A DNA stretch of 64,000 nucleotides from Acetobacterium wieringae. GTDB lineage: Bacteria > Bacillota > Clostridia > Eubacteriales > Eubacteriaceae. Below the pieces are notes generated by a model. That model saw only the letters and a program-made list of their open reading frames with translations, made no database searches and had not been told where the DNA came from. The position numbers and the translations under genes were made by a program. The stretch spans positions 62,001 to 126,000 of the forward strand of contig NZ_LKEU01000014.1 of NCBI RefSeq assembly GCF_001766835.1, written 5' to 3'. This document shows positions 27,120-35,502 of the stretch, one piece after another; the first letter of the stretch is position 1, and every line of letters starts with the position of its first letter.

Positions 27120-27743
27120 ATGTTGAAAATAGCCGATTTAGGACAGTTTGTAATTGATGGCGATGAACAGGGAATTATTGATCATGTTAATCTTCTGATT
27201 GAAGCCAAAACCGATCCGATTGCGATCATCAATGAAGGATTATTATCAGGGATGAATGTGGTTGGGGAAAAATTTAAGAATGGGGATATGTTTGTTCCCG
27301 AAGTGCTGATGGCAGCCCGGGCCATGAATGCCGGAATGGCTATCGTCAAACCACTGATCGCCGATCAAGACATGCCCAGCCTGGGCACCATTGTTATCGG
27401 CACCGTCAAAGGGGATCTGCATGATATCGGTAAAAATCTGGTGGTGATGATGTTAGAAAGTGCCGGTTTCAAGGTTGTCGATCTGGGCATCGATGCCAAA
27501 GTTGAACAATTTGTGGCGGCTGTCAAAGAACACAAGGCCGACATCGTTGGTATGTCAGCGATGCTGACAACCACCATGACCTATATGCAGGAAGTCATCA
27601 AAGCCTGTCAGGATGAAGGCCTATCAGTTAAATATCTGGTTGGTGGAGCACCCTTATCACCAGCATACAGCGAAAAACTAGGGGCCATTTATGCTGCTGA
27701 TGCTTCAGGAGCAGTCGATACGGCAAAAGCGTTAACTGCATAG
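27120..27743 (+). CDS. Methyltransferase corrinoid protein (MttC/MtgC type)
   Basis: 207 residues: a B12-binding helical cap (1-85, with INEGLLSGMNVVGEKF) and a B12-binding Rossmann domain with the DLHDIGKNLV motif, His101 being the lower cobalt ligand, then the GMSAML and VGGAPLS segments. It carries the methyl group between a substrate-specific methyltransferase and a methyl-THF-forming one. It lies directly behind panB and is the nearest corrinoid partner for the two MttB homologues across the divergent control region. A structured repeat follows, which ends in a terminator-like hairpin. Confidence 0.92.
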   Translation: MLKIADLGQFVIDGDEQGIIDHVNLLIEAKTDPIAIINEGLLSGMNVVGEKFKNGDMFVPEVLMAARAMNAGMAIVKPLIADQDMPSLGTIVIGTVKGDLHDIGKNLVVMMLESAGFKVVDLGIDAKVEQFVAAVKEHKADIVGMSAMLTTTMTYMQEVIKACQDEGLSVKYLVGGAPLSPAYSEKLGAIYAADASGAVDTAKALTA

Positions 27744-27786
27744 CTAAGCGTTGAAATAGACGAGACATTAAAGATTGTGACAGAAA

Positions 27787-27971
27787 AGCACCCTGACTCA
27801 GGAGAGCTTAGACTGTCAAAAAGAAAACCCAGTACCGACAATTGTTACATCATGTTGTACGCATCGGAGCGGACATGGCATAGCCTGTCCGATTCCGCAG
27901 CGAACAACAGATTAACAATTGGTCGGTACGGTAGTTTATCAACAACCTCAGCACTCTGAGTCAGGAGTGCT
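27787..27971. repeat. Dispersed palindromic repeat, copy A, flanked by 22-bp direct repeats
   Basis: A core of about 141 bp (27809-27949) starts AGACTGTCAAA and ends CAACCTC. It folds as one long interrupted stem: ACCGACAATTGTTA with TAACAATTGGTCGGT, then TGTTGT/ACAACA, CGGA/TCCG, GGACA/TGTCC and GGC/GCC at the tip. Most of this sequence recurs at 48840-48982. The core is flanked by 22-bp direct repeats (27787-27808 and 27950-27971) differing at 3 positions. The right one, AGCACTC/GAGTGCT followed by TTTTT, is a normal terminator; the left is its decayed twin. Confidence 0.8.
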
Positions 27972-27975
27972 TTTT
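27950..27975 (+). terminator. Terminator between corrinoid protein and EamA genes
   Basis: AGCACTC and GAGTGCT form a stem with an 8-nt loop and a T5 tail. It is the right-hand flank of repeat copy A. Confidence 0.75.
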
Positions 27976-28006
27976 ATAAATATGAAGTAAGAAAAATGAG
28001 GCAATT

Positions 28007-28891
28007 ATGTCAATGGGAATCATTGCGGCCATGGCTGCCGCATTGGCGGCAGGACTCATTCCGGTATTAACCAAGGCTCTGATGCTGGATGGATGGGATG
28101 CCACCACAATTTTATTTTATCGGTATGCCGTTGTGTTTATCATTCTGGGACTGGCCTTTATCATCAAGAAGGAACGGATCAGGGTTACAAAAAAACAAGC
28201 TGTCGAGTTAGTTGCTTTTTCGGCAGTCGGCTATGGTGGATCCACCTTTTTATTGGCCCAGGCCTTTAATTATCTACCAATGGGATTGGCCACGATGCTG
28301 TACTTCTCCTATCCACTTTTTGTGGTGATGATGATGGCTTTGATTTTTAAAGAAAAACCCAATCGGATAAAAATGATTGCCCTGGCCATTGCCATCATCG
28401 GAATTATTTTTCTGATGAACTTTAGTCTCGATCTTGTCAACTGGGGGAGTGTATTGGCTTTGGGCTCAGGTCTGGCCTATGGCATTTATCTGGTCAGTCT
28501 CCAGCAAAGCAGTCTGAAAACCCTGGAAAACCGGGTGATTATCTTTTATCTGGGAGGGCTTTGCGCCGTCTTTTTTGGAATTCAGGGTTGGCTTTTTTCC
28601 GACAACTCGGAATTTTTGATACCATCGGCCAAAGGGTTTCTCCTGACTGTGGCATTAGGGGCGATTACTATTTTTGTACTACAGATGGTTACCTTTGCCA
28701 TCAAGCGAATTGGCTCCAGCCAAACCGCATTGATCATCGCTTTTGAGGCCGTGGTTACCCTGATACTGGGAGTGGTATTATACGGTGAGCCCTATAATGG
28801 CAACACCATTGTCGGGGCTGGGCTGATGTTGGTTTCGGTAATTCTTGTCAGTTGGCGGACAGATCCCGACCCGTTATCCATTGACCATTAA
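28007..28891 (+). CDS. EamA-family (DMT) transporter
   Basis: 294 residues with about ten hydrophobic helices in two EamA halves; the second begins near residue 145 (NWGSVLALGSGLAYGIYLV) and the first ends with NFSLDLV. The N-half has FYRYAVVFIIL, typical of drug/metabolite transporters. Members export amino acids or other small metabolites. It lies between two corrinoid modules, behind a probable terminator. A role in exporting the carbon skeleton left after demethylation is plausible but only inferred from position. Confidence 0.88.
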   Translation: MSMGIIAAMAAALAAGLIPVLTKALMLDGWDATTILFYRYAVVFIILGLAFIIKKERIRVTKKQAVELVAFSAVGYGGSTFLLAQAFNYLPMGLATMLYFSYPLFVVMMMALIFKEKPNRIKMIALAIAIIGIIFLMNFSLDLVNWGSVLALGSGLAYGIYLVSLQQSSLKTLENRVIIFYLGGLCAVFFGIQGWLFSDNSEFLIPSAKGFLLTVALGAITIFVLQMVTFAIKRIGSSQTALIIAFEAVVTLILGVVLYGEPYNGNTIVGAGLMLVSVILVSWRTDPDPLSIDH

Positions 28892-28995
28892 GACGTAAGT
28901 GTAGGTAGCCGAAACCATGATGATCATCGAAAAAGAACGCAGGAAAGTAAGGTAATTAAAAAATAAACGAGAGAAAACAATAATGAGGTAAAGAA

Positions 28996-30345
28996 ATGGG
29001 AAAAGATCTGATTTTAAAGACGTTAAGACACGAAACTGTTAATGAGGTACCCTGGGTGCCCTTTAGTGGTGTCCATGCTGGCTTTCTAAAAGGCTATACT
29101 GCCCGGGAAGTACTGACTGACGGTGATAAATTATTTGAGTCATTAATGGAAGTTCATAAGCTATATACCCCCGACGGGATGCCAGTGATTTTTGATCTGC
29201 AAATTGAAGCCGAAATCCTCGGCTGCGAGTTGTTATGGGCCGAAGATAATCCGCCGTCGGTAATGAGTCATCCCTATGCCGGGGAACTGACGGTGCCCTG
29301 TAAATGCAAGATTCCTAAAATAACGGACGGTCGTATTCCGATGGTGGTTGATGTGATGAAACGGGTTAAAGCGGCAGTAGGGGAGGACACCGCCCTCTAT
29401 GGTTTGATCTGTGGACCGGTTACCCTTGCTTCACATATCCGTGGCAGTGAGTTTTTTATGGATATCGTCATGTATCCGGAGTTTGTTAAAGAACTGGTGG
29501 GCTTCTGCGTGGAGGTCTGCAATGCCATGTCGAGTTATTATATTGAAGCCGGGATGGATGTGATTGCTCTGGTCGATCCGCTAATTAGTCAGATTTCACC
29601 AAAATCAATTGAAGCCCTGTTTATGGAACCCTTTCAGGTGGCCTTTGATTTTATCCGCAGCAAAGGGGCATTAAGCAGTTTCTTTGTTTGCGGTGATGCC
29701 ACCGTTCAGATGGATGTGATGTGCCGCACCAATCCAGACGGGATTTCGATTGATGAGAATGTCAATATCTATGAAGCCAAGAAAATTACCGATCACTACA
29801 ATATCACCATTGGCGGAAATATCCCCCTGACTACCACCCTGCTGTTTGGTAATCAACAGGACAATATGAAATATATTGTCGACATGCTGGATAACATTGA
29901 TCACCATAATCTGATTGTCAGCCCCGGTTGCGATATGCCTTATAATGTACCCATCGACAATACCGTGGCCACTGTCCAGGCGATTAAGCAAACCGAAACC
30001 GTTCGCAAGATGATTGAAAACTATGAAGCCGTTGATGAAGATATCCCCGTGGAACTGCCAGATTATGAAAACCTGGAAAAACCGCTGATTGAAATCTTTA
30101 CTCTGGATTCGGCGACCTGTGCGGCTTGCACCTACATGGTCAAGGGCATCCTGTTGGCCGAAGAAGAATTCGGGGATCAGGTTGAGATTAAAGAATATAA
30201 ATACACCAATAAAGTGGATATTGCCCGGACTAAAAAAATGGGCGTCCAGCATCTGCCATCGGCCTATATTAATGGCGAACTGAAGTGGTCCTCAATGATC
30301 CCCAGTAAGCAGGAATTAATTGAAGTCGTTGGTCAATACTTATAG
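28996..30345 (+). CDS. URO-D-family methyltransferase fused to a thioredoxin-like domain
   Basis: 449 residues. Residues 1-350 belong to the uroporphyrinogen decarboxylase superfamily methyltransferases (MtaA/MtvB type); the likely zinc ligands are in FFVCGDATVQMD and VSPGCDMPYN. Residues about 365-449 form a separate thioredoxin-like domain with a Cys375-Ala-Ala-Cys378 motif, a cis-Pro candidate in HLPSAYING and a C-terminal helix. MtvB-type enzymes remove O-methyl groups onto a corrinoid protein; MtaA types move methyl to a thiol. The next two genes are its expected partners. The redox domain could reactivate the cobalt or keep the zinc-Cys reduced; this is inference. The start follows gaggtaaag. 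Confidence 0.85.
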   Translation: MGKDLILKTLRHETVNEVPWVPFSGVHAGFLKGYTAREVLTDGDKLFESLMEVHKLYTPDGMPVIFDLQIEAEILGCELLWAEDNPPSVMSHPYAGELTVPCKCKIPKITDGRIPMVVDVMKRVKAAVGEDTALYGLICGPVTLASHIRGSEFFMDIVMYPEFVKELVGFCVEVCNAMSSYYIEAGMDVIALVDPLISQISPKSIEALFMEPFQVAFDFIRSKGALSSFFVCGDATVQMDVMCRTNPDGISIDENVNIYEAKKITDHYNITIGGNIPLTTTLLFGNQQDNMKYIVDMLDNIDHHNLIVSPGCDMPYNVPIDNTVATVQAIKQTETVRKMIENYEAVDEDIPVELPDYENLEKPLIEIFTLDSATCAACTYMVKGILLAEEEFGDQVEIKEYKYTNKVDIARTKKMGVQHLPSAYINGELKWSSMIPSKQELIEVVGQYL

Positions 30346-30471
30346 CAATATATTCTTTGCCGGTTTGGATCGATATGACAGCAGGCAAAACAAAGTATTA
30401 ATTAAAATGTGAACAGAAAAAAATAAGGAGAGAAGTCCACGAGTCGATAGCGAGGACGAATAAAGAATAGA

Positions 30472-31101
30472 ATGTTAAATTTAAATGAATTGACACAGGC
30501 CCTGGGTGACTTGGAAGATGGTCTGGTAATGGATCTGTTAAAAGAGTTTGCGGCGACCAATCCATCGGAATCAGAAGCACTTGAAGCGGTTGCTGCCTGT
30601 CAGGCGGGGATGGCAATTGTTGGCGATCTTTTTGAAAATGGTGAGTATTTTGTTGGTGATCTGATTTTTGCGGGCGAATTGCTGACCGAAGCCATCAACG
30701 TTTTAAAACCATCCCTGGGAAGTGGCGACACCAAAGTAATGGGAACGATTCTCTTGGGAACCGTCCAAGGGGATTTGCATGATATTGGTAAAAATATTTT
30801 CAGAAGCATGGCCGAAGCAGCAGGATTTGAAGTGGTGGATATGGGCATTGATGTTAAGGTTGAAACCTTTGTGACCAAAGCTCAAGAAATAAAACCGCAA
30901 ATTATCGGCATGAGTGGAGTCTTAACCCTTGCGATTGATTCCATGAAGGATACGGTCGACGCTTTAAAAGAAGCAGGGGTCGATTCAAAAATTATTATTG
31001 GGGGAAATCCGGTGACCAAAGAGTCCTGTACATTGGTGGGTGCCGACGCCTTTACGACGAATGCGGCTGAAGGTATCAAAATTTGTCAGGGTTGGGAATA
31101 G
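30472..31101 (+). CDS. Methyltransferase corrinoid protein, O-demethylase type
   Basis: 209 residues with the helical cap (AVAACQAGMAIVGDLFENGEYFVGDL) and B12 domain with DLHDIGKNIF, His103 as cobalt ligand. It is distinct from the corrinoid protein at 27120; the cap and the GMSGVLTLAIDSM segment resemble MtvC/OdmA-type proteins. It sits between a URO-D methyltransferase and a pterin-binding methyltransferase, making a three-component demethylase set. Its Shine-Dalgarno is poor: aaggag lies about 45 nt upstream, separated by a small GTCC...GGAC hairpin, so the initiation signal is unusual. Confidence 0.9.
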   Translation: MLNLNELTQALGDLEDGLVMDLLKEFAATNPSESEALEAVAACQAGMAIVGDLFENGEYFVGDLIFAGELLTEAINVLKPSLGSGDTKVMGTILLGTVQGDLHDIGKNIFRSMAEAAGFEVVDMGIDVKVETFVTKAQEIKPQIIGMSGVLTLAIDSMKDTVDALKEAGVDSKIIIGGNPVTKESCTLVGADAFTTNAAEGIKICQGWE

Positions 31102-31110
31102 GAGCAGTAT

Positions 31111-31920
31111 ATGATTATCATTGGAGAAAAGATCAATGGCAGCATCCCGGCAGTGAAGACGGCCATCGAAAATCGTGATGCTGCATTTATTGCCGATCGC
31201 GCAGTTAAGCAGACAGCAGCGGGGGCTCATTTTATTGATGTCTGCGCCAGTACTGCGCCGGAATATGAGGTTGAAACCCTGAAATGGTTAATCGATGTTG
31301 TTCAGGATGTAACGGATACGCCGCTGTGTATTGATAGTCCGAATCCCCGGGTGATTGAAGCCGTGTTTAAATATGCCAATAAACCGGGAATGCTTAACTC
31401 GATCTCGGAAGAAGGCGATAAATGCGACGTCCTGCTGCCGCTAATGGCTGGCAACACCTGGGAAGTGGTCGGCTTGACCTGCGATGATCGGGGGATTCCT
31501 AATAATCTTGAAACAAAGTTGGACATTACCAAAATTATGGTCGAAAAAGCTGACAAATATGGCATTACCCCGGATCGGATTCATATCGATCCCTGTGTTA
31601 TGGCCCTGTCAACGGAAAATAACTCAATGCTGAATTTTGCCGAGGAAATCAGATCGATTAAGGCGCTATTTCCGACCATCCATGTCACCGGAGCCATCAG
31701 TAATATTTCGTTTGGTTTACCGGTGCGGGGCTTGATCAATAAAACCGCCATGGCCTTTGCCATTCAGGCTGGCATGGATTCAGCCGTGATGGACCCGCTG
31801 AACCGGGAGATGAGAGAAACCATATTTGCCACCTATGCCCTGCTGGGACAGGACAAACATTGCCGAAAATACAGCAAGGCATTTCGTGCCGGCCAAATCG
31901 GATCCGTTGGAAACAAATAA
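31111..31920 (+). CDS. Pterin-binding methyltransferase (methyl-THF:corrinoid, MtvA/AcsE type)
   Basis: 269 residues, a single pterin-binding TIM barrel. It begins IIIGEKINGSIP, has the pterin loops AGAHFIDVCAS and CIDSPNPRVI, the VGLTCDDRGIP strand and AISNISFGLPVRG, as in AcsE and MtvA. It passes the methyl group from the corrinoid protein to THF, feeding the Wood-Ljungdahl methyl branch. The gap to the corrinoid gene is 9 bp. A terminator follows at 31931. Confidence 0.92.
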   Translation: MIIIGEKINGSIPAVKTAIENRDAAFIADRAVKQTAAGAHFIDVCASTAPEYEVETLKWLIDVVQDVTDTPLCIDSPNPRVIEAVFKYANKPGMLNSISEEGDKCDVLLPLMAGNTWEVVGLTCDDRGIPNNLETKLDITKIMVEKADKYGITPDRIHIDPCVMALSTENNSMLNFAEEIRSIKALFPTIHVTGAISNISFGLPVRGLINKTAMAFAIQAGMDSAVMDPLNREMRETIFATYALLGQDKHCRKYSKAFRAGQIGSVGNK

Positions 31921-31930
31921 GGAAAAACAG

Positions 31931-31960
31931 GACTGAAGCACAGGCTGCTTCAGTCTTTTA
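31931..31960 (+). terminator. Terminator after the pterin-binding methyltransferase gene
   Basis: GACTGAAGCA, 5-nt loop, TGCTTCAGTC, then TTTT; perfect 10-bp stem. Confidence 0.88.
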
Positions 31961-31979
31961 AATAATAAGGAGCAATGGA

Positions 31980-32897
31980 ATGAAGCTGATTTTATTGACA
32001 GGATTTTTGGGAGCGGGAAAAACAACCTTGTTAAAAAAGCTTTTAAACGAATACCAAGGCCGAAAAATTGGGGTTCTGATGAACGAGTTTGGTGAGATCG
32101 GGATTGATGGACAGTTGATCAAAAACGAAAATTTTGATCTAATTGAATTGAACAATGGTTCGGTTTTTTGCGCCTGCTTAAAAGAAAACTTTATCAACGG
32201 ACTGGCTGAGTTTTTAAATCATGAACTGGAAATCGTCTTTGTGGAATCCTCTGGGGTTGCTGATCCTGCCAATATGGGGATCATTCTTGAAATGGTGACT
32301 AAAATCACCGGTAAATCTTATGACTATCTGGGATCCATCTGTATTGTCGACGGACGCTTCTTTCTCAAACAGTTCGACGTGATTGCGGCACTGGAAAAAC
32401 AGATCATTTATGCCAGTAAGGTTATTATCAATAAAGCCGATCTCCAAAATCCGGAAACGCTTCAAGAGATTGCACAAAAAATTGCGACAATTAACCCGAC
32501 AACAGAAATTTATCAGGCGTCCTTTTGCCAAGTACCCCTGGCTGAGTTGGTCATGACGATGAGCAGTCAAAGCAGCCAAAACAGTAGGTCGACAAATACC
32601 TGGGAAAGCCGTCCGCAGGCCTGTGTTTTAAGAACCGATGCGGTGCTTGACTATCAAGCCTTCGAGAAGTTTTTAGATGAGATAAAATTTTGCACCCATC
32701 GGCTCAAAGGCTTTGTCAAAACAGATCAGGGCATTTTTGAAGTGTGTGGCGTCAGTGACTTGGCGAGCCTGAAGCGATGGGACGAAGCGGTTGAAACGAC
32801 CGAAATTGTGCTGATTTCGGCAGTTGGCATCCGGATGATCAGTGATTTGCTGCGACTCTGGAAACAGTATTTTGGTGATACGCCAATGCAGATATAA
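31980..32897 (+). CDS. CobW/COG0523-family GTPase
   Basis: 305 residues. It shows the P-loop GFLGAGKTT, the ESSGVADP switch region, the guanine-specificity motif NKAD, and a Cys motif written CAC (SVFCACLK) where the family usually has CxCC. A C-terminal CobW_C domain follows. The family are metal chaperones for zinc or cobalt enzymes. ATG 31980 follows aaggagcaatgg. It lies just past the demethylase set, separated by a terminator, so it may still be co-expressed by readthrough. A role in metal or corrinoid supply to the methyltransferases is inferred. Confidence 0.88.
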   Translation: MKLILLTGFLGAGKTTLLKKLLNEYQGRKIGVLMNEFGEIGIDGQLIKNENFDLIELNNGSVFCACLKENFINGLAEFLNHELEIVFVESSGVADPANMGIILEMVTKITGKSYDYLGSICIVDGRFFLKQFDVIAALEKQIIYASKVIINKADLQNPETLQEIAQKIATINPTTEIYQASFCQVPLAELVMTMSSQSSQNSRSTNTWESRPQACVLRTDAVLDYQAFEKFLDEIKFCTHRLKGFVKTDQGIFEVCGVSDLASLKRWDEAVETTEIVLISAVGIRMISDLLRLWKQYFGDTPMQI

Positions 32898-33001
32898 TTC
32901 TGCGGGAGCGACGTAAAGATTGAAAGTCCATCAGGTCAACGATAATTATCCTTGCCTTCTTTTTACAGTACGGCTATAATTTAACCATACGGAGGTCGGA
33001 G

Positions 33002-33529
33002 ATGAAAAAGCTGGGGATAATACTTTTGTTTTTTGTTCTGACAGTCTTTGGACTTTCAGGTTGCGGCATTGTCGACTATTTTACGGCGCAAAGGGAGCCC
33101 ATTGTCGCTAAAAAACTGCCGGAAATGGTATTAAATGAGCCCTTTGTCATAACCACAGCCAATGGCGATTACAGTGTGACCATCAACGGAGCCAGAACAA
33201 CGCCACAAAGAGATGCTAATTCCAAATCGAATCCCCAAGCGGTTATCTTTCTTGACTATAGTTATGAAAATATCAGCTATGAAAAGCGAAACAATATGGA
33301 TTTCTTTTTGGCACAAGGGGATTTTATGGTTAGCGATGATGCGGGTAACGAGCTGGAGACTTATAATATAAAGGATCCCAAGCGGATGATTCAGGAAACG
33401 CCCATTGGTGGGAGTTGTGCGGCAAGCATTGCCTATGCTCTGGAAACGGAGAGTGAAAGTCTTACAGTCACCTTTGTCAGAGGAAAAGGCCGGGAAATTG
33501 CCCAGATTATTATTCCAATTGAAGAATAA
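33002..33529 (+). CDS. Predicted lipoprotein of unknown function
   Basis: 175 residues. The N-terminus MKKLGIILLFFVLTVFG ends in the lipobox LSGC, predicting lipidation of Cys21 and anchoring outside the membrane. The mature part is mostly beta-strand (VITTANGDYSVTINGART, LDYSYENISYEKR) and resembles the immunoglobulin-like DUF4352/DUF5067 fold of Firmicute lipoproteins. The start follows ggaggtcgg. No operon partner is evident. Confidence 0.75.
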   Translation: MKKLGIILLFFVLTVFGLSGCGIVDYFTAQREPIVAKKLPEMVLNEPFVITTANGDYSVTINGARTTPQRDANSKSNPQAVIFLDYSYENISYEKRNNMDFFLAQGDFMVSDDAGNELETYNIKDPKRMIQETPIGGSCAASIAYALETESESLTVTFVRGKGREIAQIIIPIEE

Positions 33530-33881
33530 TGGGATAAAATTTCAAAGTGTTCCGATTTTTACAATAAGATCAGGATGAAATAGAGTATAGTAAGATCAGA
33601 AAGACAAAGCAGTCTGATTTCTTTTTAGGAAATCAATTGTTTTGTCTTTTTATTTTCGCAGAAATGAGCTTACTTGTAGGCGTTTTTTTCAGGAAATAAT
33701 GAAAAATATAACTCGGAATTTTTTGTGTGTTGTGGATTGTATTAGTTGAATAATAATGGGGGCAAAGGTGCTCAGATATCCAAAAGGATGTTTGGGCATC
33801 TTTTTATTTTAAAAAACACACCATCGGGACACTTTTTCAATGACGAATAAGGTGTCAAAAAAAATTAAGAAGGAGATTATT
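33530..33881. other. Non-coding leader region with two hairpin terminators
   Basis: This 350-bp gap contains a nested hairpin at 33601-33650 (AAGACAAA/TTTGTCTT with GATTTC/GAAATC inside, then T-rich), overlapped by an alternative stem ATCAGA/TCTGAT (33595-33618). A second terminator lies at 33766-33806. No known riboswitch fold was recognised. Confidence 0.55.
33766..33806 (+). terminator. Terminator in the leader of the permease gene
   Basis: AGGTGCTCA and TGGGCATCT pair with two G-U pairs, an inner ATCC/GGAT extends the stem, then TTTTT. It sits 75 bp upstream of the permease start. Confidence 0.7.
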
Positions 33882-35312
33882 ATGGAAAATCAGAAAAAAT
33901 TGGGATTAGGCTCTGCGGTATCAGTCTGTGTTGGTCTGATTGTAGCAACCAGTTGTTTGCTTTTACTTGGTCAGGGAATGGGTTTGGCAGGTTCCGGGTT
34001 TATCATCTCGTTAGGAATTGTACTTTTTTTAAATGTGATGCTTTCGCTGACATTTGGTGAGCTTCATGCCATCATGCCAGAGGTGGAAGGGGGTCTTGGA
34101 CAATATACGCTGGCGGGACTCGGCCCGGTGGCATCCATTATTTCAAACCTTTCCGCCTATGTGATTACCATGATTTTGGCGTCATCGGTGGAAATGGCAA
34201 TGTGTGGAATGGTAATCAATCAGATTTTCCTACCAATGATTCCAGCCCCGGTCCTCAGCGTGGTGTTATTGGCAATTTTATTTATGGTCAATTATAATGG
34301 GGTCGATATTTTTGCCAAGGTTCAAAATGTTGTGGTTGTATTACTGATCGGTTCATTGATTGCCCTGGGGATTATCAGCTTTTTTAATCTGGGAACGGGA
34401 ACCGTAATTACCGCCGCCCAGCAAACACCAGCGCCGGTAACCGGGATCAGCGGCTATGCATCGCTGGCCGCTTTGGCATTCTGGTTATTCATTGGCATTG
34501 AATTTGTTATTCCCATCGCCAAGGATTTAAAGAATCCCAAACGTGATGTAACCCTGTCAATGATTCTTGGTCTATTATTGCTGTTTGGAGTTCAGGCCAT
34601 GCTTGGGATTGGGATGACCCATTATGTTACCATGGAAGCCCTGGCTAGCTCAGAAATGCCGCATATGTTATTTGCAGAAAATCTACTGGGTCAATTTGGT
34701 GTCTACTGGATGGGGATTGTGACCTTGCTGGCTGGAATCAGTACCGCCAATACAGTTCTGGGCAGTGTCAGTAAAATATTATCGGGAATGGCCCAGGATG
34801 AGATGATGCCGAAGGTATTTGCCAAAAAGAATAAACATCAAATCCCGGTGGCCGGGCTGGTACTGATTTTTGTCGGTGACCTGGCAATGCTAATTACCGG
34901 CTTTACCCAGTCTTCCGGTTTAGCCACAATTTTATTGGCGGCCTCATGTTTCTGGTTGGCATCCTATATTCTGGTCAATATTTCAGTGTTGGTCCTGCGA
35001 AGAAAATACCCGGATATGCCTGGCCGTAATAAAAAGCTGACCTTCTTTGGGATTCCCCAGCTGCTATGTATTGTTGGTAACATCTATATGATCTGGCATA
35101 TTGCCGAAGGTGACACCCGATTGCTGGTCTATAAAATATTCTTCGGTCTGTTTGCAATCCTGATTGCCTACGCAGTGATCTGGGTAAAAGTGATTAAAAA
35201 AATCTCACTATTCGAAACGGCCGATGTTCATGAAATGAATTTAAGATGTCAAGCGGTAGGCGATACGGGGGTAAAGAATAAGCCGGTGATCATTGATTCA
35301 CCAATTGTCTAA
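33882..35312 (+). CDS. APC-family amino acid permease
   Basis: 476 residues, about 12 membrane helices. It begins MENQKKLGLGSAVSVCVGLIVATS, where helix 1 of APC permeases has its unwound substrate site, and continues with FWLFIGIEFVIPIAKDLKNPKRDV, the conserved APC E/KN-P loop. ATG 33882 lies behind aagaaggag; the longer frame from 33840 has no site. It should import or exchange an amino acid or amine. A terminator in its leader suggests attenuation control. The specificity is not visible. Confidence 0.88.
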   Translation: MENQKKLGLGSAVSVCVGLIVATSCLLLLGQGMGLAGSGFIISLGIVLFLNVMLSLTFGELHAIMPEVEGGLGQYTLAGLGPVASIISNLSAYVITMILASSVEMAMCGMVINQIFLPMIPAPVLSVVLLAILFMVNYNGVDIFAKVQNVVVVLLIGSLIALGIISFFNLGTGTVITAAQQTPAPVTGISGYASLAALAFWLFIGIEFVIPIAKDLKNPKRDVTLSMILGLLLLFGVQAMLGIGMTHYVTMEALASSEMPHMLFAENLLGQFGVYWMGIVTLLAGISTANTVLGSVSKILSGMAQDEMMPKVFAKKNKHQIPVAGLVLIFVGDLAMLITGFTQSSGLATILLAASCFWLASYILVNISVLVLRRKYPDMPGRNKKLTFFGIPQLLCIVGNIYMIWHIAEGDTRLLVYKIFFGLFAILIAYAVIWVKVIKKISLFETADVHEMNLRCQAVGDTGVKNKPVIIDSPIV

Positions 35313-35349
35313 CGTTAAACCGATTGCGTATCAAAATATTATAAAACAA

Positions 35350-35392
35350 AACAAACCACCACTGGTCTACTTTGCCCGGTGGTGGTTTGTCT
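35350..35392 (+). terminator. Terminator after the permease gene
   Basis: ACAAACCACCAC and GGTGGTGGTTTGT form a long stem followed by CTTTGTG; GC-rich and convincing, though the T-run is short. Confidence 0.75.
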
Positions 35393-35502
35393 TTGTGTTA
35401 TAAATTGATTTTAAGTGGATGGGTATTTGATTGCAACACTTCTGCGAGTTTAGTATAATGAATGGCAAAGAAACGATTATCACAAAAATCGAAAGGACAG
35501 TC

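Noticed and set aside
27777..27959. A 60-codon frame resembling a 64-codon frame at 48806-49000 (shared NRLTIGRYGS)
   Set aside because: The similarity comes from the dispersed DNA repeat. Neither frame has a ribosome site, and the changes between copies preserve base pairing rather than protein sequence.
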